Assembly (NCBI RefSeq): GCF_022458985.1
Contig: NC_061789.1
Span: forward strand, 4,381,501-4,445,500
Source: Mugil cephalus
Taxonomy: Eukaryota > Chordata > Actinopteri > Mugiliformes > Mugilidae
DNA: 64,000 nt
Reading direction: 5' to 3'
The notes beneath the pieces are model-generated. The model was not told where the DNA came from and made no database searches. It saw only the letters and a list, made by a program, of their open reading frames with translations. Below are positions 38,601 to 47,903 of the stretch, piece after piece; positions within the stretch are counted from its first letter, which is position 1, and the number at the start of each line of letters is the position of its first letter. The position numbers were made by a program, and so were the translations under genes.

Positions 38601-41600
38601 GTGTCTCTGCAGGGAAGCTGCCTCAGCGTAGCAGCCTGTGGGCTTTGTCTCTGTCTCTGAGCGCCGTCAACCTCAGCGAGAGCGCCCAAGGCAAGATGGC
38701 GCCCGCACAGCTCGCCCAGATCTACGTCACCGCAGCAACAGCCCTGCGCACCGTCCTGGGACATCATCTCTCCTGTCTGCCCGTACGAGTCCACCCCGTC
38801 CCGTCATCGTTCACTATTGATAAAACAAAAAAAAAAAAAAAAGTCTTCCTTCCGTCATCGCCGTGTTTGTCTTCCAGGGTTACCTGCTGGGTTGTGCGGA
38901 GAGCGTTGCCAGCCAATCGGACACCAAGACGATCCCAGACTGCCTGCGTTGGCTCTTCACTCCTCTGGGGAGGCAGTTCTTCCTGAGCTGCGAGTGGTCG
39001 GTGAAATCGGAGAGCAGCGACGGCGTCTTCACTTCCCAGAGAGACCCAGGTACGTTAAAGAAACCGAATAAGATCCAGTCCAGGAGCCATGGTCAGTAGC
39101 TGGGAGGCTAGGAAGTAGGAAGAGCTACTATTAGTTTCCAAGCTTTGAAGCTAAGAAGAGGTAGTGTTAGCTGGGAGGCTAAAAACTAGGAAAAGCTACT
39201 GTTAGCTTCCAAGCTATGAAGCTAAGAAGAGCGTATTTTAGCTGGGAGGCTAGGAAGTAGGAAGCACTGCTATTGGCTCCAAGCTTTGAAGCTAGGGAGA
39301 GCCTCTGTTAGCTGGGAGGCTAGGACGTAGGAAGTGCTACTACTACCTTCCAAGCTAGGAAGAAGAAAGCACTACTATTAGCTTCCAAGCTATGAAGCTA
39401 AGAAGAGCATATGTTAGCTGGGAGGCTAGGAAGTAGAAAGTGCTACTATTAACTTCCAAGCTATGAAGCTAGAAAGAGCTTTTGTTAGGTGGAAGGCTAG
39501 GAAGTAGAAAGCGCTACTATTAGCTTCCAAGCTATGAAGCTAGGAAAAGCTTCTGTTAGCTGGGAGGCTAGGAAGTAGGAGGCACTACTATTAGCTTCCA
39601 AGCTAGGAAGTAGGAAGCACTCCTATTAGCTTCCAAGTTATGAAGCTAAGAAGACTTTTGTTAGCTGGGAGGCTAGGACATAGGTAGCGCTACTATTAGC
39701 TTCCAAGCTATAAAGCTATAAAGAGCTTATGTTAGCTGGGAGGCTAGGAAGTAGGAAGCGCTACTATTAGCTTCACAGAGGTACCTCATATGCCGGGGGC
39801 TCAAAGTGCTACGAGTCGGCTTAGAAAGCTGAGTTTGAGCGAGTTTAGTAGCAAACTAGATGCGTAACACAGACAAAATGTATGAAGTAAACACCTAAAT
39901 GTGCATTTTTAAACTAGTTTGATAAAAAAAAAAACATGTTAATGAAGCAAAATAGCAAAAAATGTCACAGTTGATTAGTGGAAAAAAACTGTGCATTTAT
40001 TCATCAGCCAGATGACTTTGTGTCTCTGTTCTCTGCGAGTTTAAAATGAACGTTATGAGCTAAGATCCTCTCCGTTGTCCTCCAGCCGACCCCATCGCAC
40101 AGCTGCACCGCTGTTTCTGCAGGAAGCTCCTAGAAAGAGCCGTCCACAGCCTCATTCAGCCGCAGAGCGACTCGGACGCAGGAAAACGACAGAAGAATGA
40201 ATCAGGGTGAGTCATGAGCACTGCTGCTGCTAGAGAGGAGTCCTGCATCTATATATATATATATATATATATATATTGATATATTCATCTGTTACTCTTT
40301 CAGGGAGTTTTCCAGTGCACTCGAATTCCTCCAGTTGTTGAACAGCTGCACCGAGGACTCTCCTTCCCCTCCTTCCTCGTTTCCGACTCCTCCCAATCAC
40401 ACCACCGTCCCAGGTATGAATCACAGGAAGGGGCCCTGATCGTTTATGAATCATAATTAAAGTTTGTTTGGGAAAGAGGTGTGAAGATTAACCACATGGC
40501 TCTCGGACTGACCAGTCTGAATGGATTCGGTCACGGATGACGCACGCAGGCATCGATTGGTGGATCCGGTTTCATCGCTGTAAATTAATTACAGTCTTTA
40601 TTGGTTCATGCCACACAAAGCACACTTATGTCACAGGCTGTATAAAGAGGGGCAATGAAACAGCTGCTTTAAAACTGAAGCCAAAGCGAGTAGAGCTCCC
40701 CCTGGTGTCTGGCTGCAGTACAGATCATAAGCTCCACCCCCTCCATGTTAGTGGGCGGGACTTGGGCCGAACTAAAACACTAAAATACACATTAAATCTT
40801 TTTAGATTAGGTAGTTATATATGATACTGGTGCACGTTCAAGTGTAAGTTCCTTATTTGACGCTACAGAAACAGGATGCGACATAATGGCGATTACCTGT
40901 TGCCATGGCAACTGCTTCGTAAATGAGTCTTTTTTAAATAGGTACAGTGTATAATCCAACATGTCCTTGTATCTGGTGGAGGTGGAGCAGAGCGTAGGAT
41001 TGTCGTTGACTACTTTTGGTTTTATCTTTATATTTCATCTAAAAAACGTTTCACATTGTTGCCTTGTTTGGTTTCAGTCTTTTCAGCACAACCTCACCTG
41101 TGCCATTTTACCATTATTATTTCATTTTGACAAACTGTATTAACACATTGGACCTAAAACCATAAAATCCAAGTAGGAAAAAGTTAAATTTTTCTTTTCA
41201 GTCGGGTTTAACGAACCATTTTTATGACTTAGGATGTAAATCTGAAGTGTAAATTTCAAAAGCTTTTGAACTAATTTAACAAACAATAAAGGTATTTTTA
41301 ACTATTTCGATTAAAATGAAGGAAATGCATCACACATTACAACTATTTACAACCATTTATCAGGTGTAACATCAAGTAATAATATCTAGAAGTCCCAAAT
41401 CTCTGGTTTCTCTCTCTTAGGCTGCAGTTACTCCATAGACTGAATACAGCCAGACCTTTTCCTCTTCCTTAGCAACCGTTAGTTACTGATTGTTTGATGG
41501 GATGCATTTTTCCACCAATAGGAAAGGGGCTGTCAAGTGAATTATTCTAGTTTTATTTGAACTATTAACACAATTTTAAAAGCTTGCATATAGTTTAAAG

Positions 41601-44600
41601 TTAGCAATTTGTACCAAAGTTGAAACGTAGATTCAGTGACGCTGCATCTTGCTGCTACGTCGTCTGAAATTGATCATGTGATTTCGACGCACCATCACGC
41701 ATCTGTCGAGTCCAGAGGGTTAATTAAACAAAAACACGAGTGAGTCTAAGTTTAACTGCAAACTCACAAAATGGCGCCGCCCGTTTCCCTGGGAAAATAG
41801 TGTCAATTTACCCAAGGCCAGGAATGCGTAGTCCATATTTATATACAGCCTATGCATTTATCCCACGCTACTAAATCCAGTTTGTCTTCTTGCTTTGAGT
41901 TTAACACGCGTCTCGTTTCCTTCTCGTCCCCCACAGTGGGAGACCCCGTGAGTCGCTGGTGGGCTCTGGTCCTGAAGGCTGCCGTGCACTGGCTGCAGGG
42001 CGACGACGTGGTGGTGAGGTCTCTGCTGTCTGAAGCCGAGCGAATGCCGAGGGCTCTGCACATCCTCGAGTGAGTGAAACGCAACAAGTCACAAAAACAG
42101 GAAGTCACTCTGAAGCGCGTCTGAGGCCGAACACAGCTGATCCAGATCAGTTTTTATGTGCGGTGCCTTCAAATGGGATTCACCATTTCCATGTGAATGG
42201 CGCCCTCTTGTGGTTTGGATGATGAGTCCGCGAGTTGTGATGTGATATCTCATTAACTTACTAATAAACTCACTAGTTCCATTTGAAGGTTACATGTTTT
42301 CACACACATTTTTCACATTTACAGGTACCAGGTGCAGATGCACAGGTGAAACAACCCATTAATAACCGTGCGTCCTCCTCCCGTTTCAGCCACCCGATGC
42401 CCAAGACCGTGCTCCTCCTCTGCAAGGCGGTCCAGATGAGCCTGTCCCCCCTGAAGGGAGACGGGGCCGTGTCCTGCCTGTCCCACTGCGACAGAGCCAG
42501 CAGCTACCTGCGCTCCAGCATCTCGGTGCCGCTCACCCAGTCTGGAAACTGGCTCAACAAGGTATAAAAAAAATAAAAAATACTCACCGTAACGTCTAAC
42601 GGCTTCCTCTGAGTTTCCTGCTTGGGACCAATAAACTTGCAGTGCATGTTTCAAATCAGGTTTGGGAGTGAAGTGGAGTGGGTGGGTGGAGGTTTGGGGC
42701 TGTGTGTGTGTGTGTGTGTACAGTGTGGGTGGTAGGAGGTGGCTGTGGTGCATTGTAGTTGCATTGCATGATCCTGAAGCCGAGTGCAATGTGTCTGCAG
42801 TGCAGTACAGAGGCCTCCCCGATCTGCACGCACCCGCTACACACCCCACCGCTTCACTTTAATCTGCAGTGGGCGGGGCTTGTTTTGATTTGTGGATCAT
42901 GGTGGAGGTGGTGGAGGCCGGTCTCATGGTGATTATGATGATGATGGAGGCTCACTCTTAATTGAGCAGCTCTAAATGAAACCGTTCTGACCGAGCAGCT
43001 CCTCATTTCTCTCTCCTGGTTTTGTTTTAATCTTGAAGGGGGTGGAGCTCCTGCTCTGTGACCTCCTGCTGACGCTGAGGACCAGTCTGTGGCAGCGCGC
43101 CGGCACCAGCAACGGAGAACCGGGTCCGGCTCCGGGGTCCCAGTTGGCTGGTTTTCAGAGGGACCTCAGCGCCCTGAGGAAGCTCACGCAGAGCTACAGA
43201 CAGGCCCAGCACAAGGTACAGGAACAATAAACAACCTCACACTGATGTGTTCCTCTCACTATGAGCCCATAAACTTCCTGCTAATCGCGTTCACATTTAT
43301 TCTCCATCACACGTCTGCAACCGCTGCAGCTTCGCCGCGCTCCGACAGGTCGTCACTCACGCTGAGATTTACCAGACGTTCTCTAACATCCAGCATCGTT
43401 CGACTTAAGGAGCATCTTAACAGGGTCGCTCCCCGTCTTGGCTGCTGTAACTGTTGTGTTTTCTGTTTTCTTGGCCTCAGGTTTTCCTTCATGAGACCAC
43501 GGTGAGGCTGATGGCCGGAGCCAGTCCCACCAGGACTCACCAGCTGCTGGAGCACAACCTCCGACGAAGGACGCAGAACTCCTACACGGCCGGTAACCGA
43601 GACTCACGCACAGACACATCAGAGTTTAGTCTCTGCTCTGGTTGTTGTTAGCTTTTAGCTGCACAGTCACACACACAAACATACGACATAAACACGGTGC
43701 AACGTCACCATTAAGTGACTGTTATTTAGTCGTGATGCAGAGCGAAAAGTTTTATGCATGTCATGTCTGAATGCCAAACTCATTTGCTTTACACATCGTG
43801 GTTATGTGTAGCGTACTTAACTTGCATCCACCGTGGTTTCTGCAGAGTCTTAAAAGACCAATTTAAGGCCTTAAGCGTCTTAAATACGAGCATATTTTGC
43901 TCTTTTTGTAGGTGTTAAATTATATTTAGTCTTAAATCCTGATTATCACCCCCTCTGGCCTCCTCAGCCTGTTATGTTTCTGTTCCTCATTAGTGAAACC
44001 CACCCCGGGGATGTCCTGAGTCAGGCTGCACAATTAATCAAACTTTAACTGCGATCACAGTTTTGGCTGCAGCGATTAAATGAACACGATCGTGTGCGAT
44101 GTTTACGTTTAAAACACGGGTTCTGCTGCAGATCTGATCAGACACTAGTCCACCAACCACCAGGGGGCGAACGTTTGCTTCAGGCGTCATTAAGCTGCCT
44201 AAAAAAAACAAGCGGTTTTTGGATTTTGGGGGCGAGTGACGTCAAACATTAACAAGTTACATGCTGAGTTGTGTCACAGTGTCTTTCTCCCGCAGCGTAA
44301 CACAACTGATCTGTTCAGTCACGTAAAAGGAGGAGGAATGAATGAATGAAAGCTAATGCTGCTACGCTAAGTCCTCGTCCATGTCCACAGCCATTTATTA
44401 TTCTAATTTAAAGTTTCCTTTTGCACTGGAAACCAATAGTAGTGCAGTAAAAATACAGATGTTTTCCCACATGATGAATAATCATAATCGCAGTAATTAT
44501 CATGATTATCATTCTGTCCATAATCTCTGATTCTCTTTATTTTCCGTACTTTCAGTTTCAGAAAGTCTTTAAGTCGTTAAATTTCACTTGTTCAGACCTG

Positions 44601-45395
44601 TAGAAACCTTGACTCACACTAGACATAGAACCTGGAAATGTACTTGACTTACGGGGAAATTCTTTACAAAATCCAGAACAAGACAAACAGTAAAAGACAG
44701 AAATTTTTAAAATAGACCAAACAGTATGAAACATTTAGTCGCGTCTACGCTCTGAGCCGTTTACTACGGCTTTTTATTAAGAGCAGGAAGTTCACGGTTA
44801 CCTAGTGTGAGTGTGTCCTCACACACACCAATAAAATATGTTTTGCATGGACACTGGACATTAATCACCTTCATAGTAAATGTGTGTTAGACAGAGAGAT
44901 AATATTCAGCTGGCGTCCTTCTGGTTTTAAGAACCACTGTCATAACTGTGGAAAAAGAGTTGCAAAGCAAATACAAGCATTAGCCGTTAGGCTAAAGCTC
45001 AAAGCTAAAACTAATACAGATGCAGATGTTCACATATTTGGTTCTTCAGGTGGAGACTAAATGTGTCAGAGGTGCAGTTCACCAGGTTTCATGTTCCATC
45101 ATTTAGAAGCTAAAGGCAGCAGATCTATGACGGGTCACACGGTCTCTAATCTCCACTTCCCTCCCTTTTCTTTCCTGCAGGCGAGTGCGTCCTGGGTGAG
45201 AGAGAGAGGGCCCACGCCATCCTGCTGGCCTGCCGCCACCTCCCCATGCCCCTGCTGACCCCCCCGGGGCACCGGGCTCGCCTGCTGGCCGAGGCCAAGC
45301 GCACCCTGGAGCGCGTGGGCGACCGGCGCTCGCTGCAGGACTGCCAGCAGATCCTGCTGCGTCTGAGCGGCGGCACCACCATCGCCGCCTCCTAG
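24887..45395 (+). CDS. srebf2: srebf2, sterol regulatory element-binding protein 2
   Basis: Twenty coding exons: 24887-24977, 32361-32761, 33433-33622, 33702-33859, 33963-34115, 35327-35644, 35718-35832, 35917-36068, 36156-36360, 36458-36633, 38281-38530, 38613-38782, 38878-39049, 40086-40206, 40304-40413, 41937-42069, 42390-42561, 43039-43215, 43481-43592, 45181-45395 (stop TAG). All phases agree, total about 1196 residues (human 1141). Parts in order: acidic activation start ([14 protein letters not shown], then [11 protein letters not shown]); Ala, Pro and Gln tracts (ten Gln at about 123-132); bHLH-zipper (about 404-472) with [10 protein letters not shown], including the SREBP-specific Tyr; DRSR (541-544) before membrane helix 1 (Site-2 protease region); lumenal loop with RTLV (582-585); membrane helix 2 (about 598-620); and the SCAP-binding regulatory domain ending IAAS. 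The protein sits in the ER, is carried by SCAP to the Golgi when sterol is low, is cut twice, and its N-terminal half activates cholesterol genes. The exon 4 donor (33859 or 33883) is uncertain. Introns carry mir-33, three minisatellites, and DNA-transposon relics. Confidence 0.98.
24978..32360 (+). other. srebf2: srebf2 intron 1 (7.4 kb)
   Basis: The largest intron holds the inverted 0.75-kb repeat copy at 28556-29300, a C-rich patch at 28095-28135, and otherwise AT-rich DNA. No nested gene is supported. At 30183-30200 the words KLYADD can be read, which could be a LINE reverse-transcriptase remnant, but the neighbours are too degraded to claim it. Confidence 0.7.
28556..29300 (-). repeat. 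Dispersed 0.75-kb repeat, copy 2 (inverted relative to 8505-9275)
   Basis: Reverse complement of the copy in the last mei1 intron. Shared segments include tctccatggttacggccact, gttgaacgtggagattagca and ctgataatccacatttttcc. Divergence looks moderate, with indels. It lies in srebf2 intron 1. Confidence 0.75.
32772..32908. mobile_element. Short Tc1-derived MITE (family A ends) beside srebf2 exon 2
   Basis: About 137 bp starts with cagccacaacattatgacca and ends with the inverted form tggtcataatgttatgcctg. Almost only the two ends remain, as in a miniature inverted-repeat element of the same family as 6859-7530. It begins about 10 bp after the srebf2 exon-2 splice donor (GT at 32762). Confidence 0.8.
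34420..35135 (+). repeat. 36-bp minisatellite in srebf2 intron 5
   Basis: About 19-20 tandem units of roughly 36 bp. A typical unit reads aagagctactgttagctg and then tgaggctatgaagctaag. Units vary at a few sites (tgtgagg or tgggagg, aactagga or gaagctaa). The array fills most of the intron between the exons ending at 34115 and starting at 35327. Confidence 0.95.
36705..38025 (+). repeat. Minisatellite with 178-bp higher-order repeat in srebf2 intron 10
   Basis: This has the same 36-bp unit family as intron 5, but here five variant units form a longer block. The marker aggccatga starts at 37011, 37185, 37363, 37541, 37719 and 37897, that is at spacings of 174, 178, 178, 178 and 178 bp. Adjacent blocks are nearly identical, so the block amplification is recent compared with the base units. 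Confidence 0.95.
39090..39775 (+). repeat. 36-bp-type minisatellite in srebf2 intron 13
   Basis: A third array of the same family (gctgggaggctaggaagtag alternating with attagcttccaagctatgaa), more diverged than the intron 10 block, in the same orientation. Confidence 0.93.
40632..41855. mobile_element. TIR DNA transposon, copy 2, reverse of copy at 4470-5816
   Basis: The left end caggctgtataaaga and the right end gtccatatttatatacagcc match the ends of the 4470-5816 element in reverse. Internal blocks also match in reverse, for example aagctccaccccctccatgt and gaaacaggatgcgacataat. The block order differs and an extra end-like motif occurs near 41432, so the copy is rearranged or made of two pieces. 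It lies in srebf2 intron 15. Confidence 0.65.
42743..42810 (+). ncRNA. mir33: mir-33 precursor hairpin, intronic in srebf2
   Basis: The 5' arm (42748-42768) carries the miR-33 mature sequence, with seed and body GTGCATTGTAGTTGC followed by ATTGCA, identical to vertebrate miR-33a-5p as known. The 3' arm (about 42787-42808, caatgtgtctgcagtgcag) pairs back to it, and the outer stem is ctgt/acag (42743-42746 with 42807-42810). It lies in the intron between coding exons 17 and 18 (42562-43038), matching the known position of miR-33a inside SREBF2. miR-33 represses ABCA1 and other cholesterol-export and fatty-acid-oxidation genes, so it is made together with SREBP-2. No promoter of its own is evident; a (tg)n run lies just upstream (42700-42719). 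Confidence 0.94.
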
Positions 45396-46800
45396 ACGCT
45401 TCCACCGGGCTCCTCGTTGGTCCTCGTAACACAAGCCGAGGGGCCGCGGGGGCTGCACATCTTTATTTTATTTTGTTTCGTTTCTTTTTGCTGGTTTAAT
45501 GCTTATTCGTTGCTGCACAATCACCCCACCTTCTGCTCACTAGTGGTTACTACACCGGCACGCTGCCTCATTTTAAACGAGGAAAAAAAAAATTGAAAAT
45601 CAGGTGAAACATCCTCCTCCTCCTCCTCTTCCTCCCCAAAAAGGAAAAAAGGGACCACGCAGCACAGCCGTGCATTAATTAGCTTTAGAATTAATGATCT
45701 GTACAATCATGACTAGCACCTACGACGCGAGTGCTAAGTAATAAGTTAATGTCTCATTTCAGTTTGCTTCGTTTGAAGGGCTTTACAGCGGCGCGCACAC
45801 TGAAAGCTTTTTAGCCTCTTAACCGTACAGTGCTGAGTAGTGTCTCTTCTTATCTACCTCAAACACTGTACAATGCCAGCATTGTACCGTGCAGCGAAAC
45901 GGACGCCGAACGATCGGAGGGAAAATCTGAACGACGGGAGGGAAGCAGCAGCGACGGCCTAACCACACAAACACACACACACAGATACAGATTACTGCGT
46001 TTTGAAACTCACAATGTGATTGTATATAGGTTGTACATAGATATATTAAACAGGAAGTTCTTAATAGCTGCTTCAGAGGAGGAAGCAGAGTCTTTATAAT
46101 CTGACCCGGAGAACTTCTTAGGGCACGACGACCACGTCGACTCCTGCTCCGGACTCGGCTTTGAATAGAAATCTAAATTCTTGATGAGGATAATAAAAAA
46201 AAACATAAAAACATGTAAAATATAAAGTGAGGATTTCATTCCTTCGTCCAGCTCTGATGAAAAAAACTCAAAAAGGCCTTCGTGTGACGTTTTAGAGATG
46301 AATAACAGAACGATGGAGGATCTCTGTTTATTTTCCTGTCATTCCCGTTTCTGATCATTTCTCTTTTTCTTTCTTTTTTTTATTTAATGTAACATTTTAT
46401 TCGTGTGGAAAGTGCAGGGGCGAGTGTCGCAGTTTTTTCTGTTTTCTATCCGCAGCCTTGGGCTCAGAAAAACTCTTAATAGGAAGATGTTTTATATTTT
46501 ATTAAACGAGTAAATCCCTCATGTAAGCTCTTAGCTGGGTGTTTTAGGATCACTCTTTATTTAGATCAAGTGTGATGTTAGACGTTGGCAGATTTTTTTA
46601 TTTTTTTTGTCTTCCAGGTGAGTCCGAGCTGTTATCTACTGAAAATATTTACCTGGAAAAGAGAGAAATGCTTAAAGCTGGAGCCTTTGCTTTCACTTTA
46701 ATCATGTTACTTTATTATTATTATTTTTTTCTCTGTCGTCTTCTCATTGTGTTTTATTTTCCGTGTTTATTTGGATGTTTTCTAATAAAACAGCACATGA
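45396..46800 (+). terminator. srebf2: srebf2 3' UTR and polyadenylation area
   Basis: About 1.4 kb after the stop has no exon. A (tcctcc)n tract is at 45609-45635. The best poly(A) signal is AATAAA at 46784-46789 in a T-rich context. Confidence 0.5.
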
Positions 46801-47779
46801 GCGTGTTTGGCCGTTAGTCGTCTGTTTACTGGGGTGTTGGTCGGGTGTGAACTTTTCGTGTTGTTTTGACTTTCAGATACGATCTGAGTCCGAATTAGAC
46901 ACTAGTGGTTCTCACTTCATCAGGGACACGAGTAAAAACTTACACATGTAAACATGTAAATGAGTCGTGCATTAAATCCTCCTTCACAATAAGTTTTATT
47001 TGTCACATGCACGAAGAAATGTACTTTTTGTACCTGCAGACAGTAGTAAAAAAGTAATACAGTGTAATTACACACATAAGGTTTAGTGCGGGACTGTTAA
47101 AAGTGTAACTGGTGTATCTAATGAAGTGGCGAGTAACACAGGAAGAGTTTCACAAGAGAAGTGTGAGAGGAATCAGGAAACTGAAATAAGTAAGAAAATG
47201 TGATAATAGAGGAAGAAGCTACAAAGACCCATGTGGTTTAGTTGTGAATGTGAAAAGAGGAACAATTATAAAGAGATTAAATTAAACTAAAACCAGACAC
47301 GAACAGGAGGAAATTACAATGACTGAATTAAATAATAAATAAATAATATTATTTTATATAGATTTATAGTATTAAACTAAAACAATATTTTAACAAAATG
47401 GGAATGTGAAGTAGTAAAATTATTATTATTTCATTGTTGTTATTATTAATAATAAATACATAAAATAATAATAATTAAATAATTGTAATATCTGGAAAAG
47501 AATAAACCTAAGTAAAAAAAAAAATAAAATAAAACTTAAATATAAAATATAGATAATTGAAATTACATTTTATTCATTTTTTATTTAGTTATTTGTTTAG
47601 TATTTATCTTCTAAATTTATTTAAAATCTATGATTTTTATGATTGTAGTTATTTTAAATACATCAGTACATATTGTATTTGCATTTGGAAATGAAAATTG
47701 CAAATGCTACGTGAATATATATATTATTGTTTATACGACAACCAACGATGCTGCCCTGAATGAATAAACCAACACGAGA
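46801..47779. other. srebf2-nol12 spacer, AT-rich
   Basis: The part 47320-47720 is almost purely A/T with many ataat and attat words. The sequence at 46986-47060 (ttttatttgtcacatgcacg and what follows) resembles a dispersed fish repeat, but I cannot name it. No gene is seen. Confidence 0.5.
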
Positions 47780-47903
47780 ATTATACCGGAACCTTCTGTC
47801 CGCTTTGCTCTTCGTTTCTCGTCGGACGTGAAATGACGTCGCGTCACGTAATCACAGAAGCCGGAAGTATTCGAATCAGTCCTCGTAAACTCACGTGTGC
47901 ATC
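47780..47903 (+). promoter_or_regulatory. nol12: nol12 promoter and 5' UTR
   Basis: A CRE-like TGACGTC (47834-47840) and a perfect ETS/GABP site CCGGAAGT (47861-47868) lie just before the nol12 start codon. The combination is common in TATA-less housekeeping and ribosome-biogenesis promoters. Confidence 0.55.
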
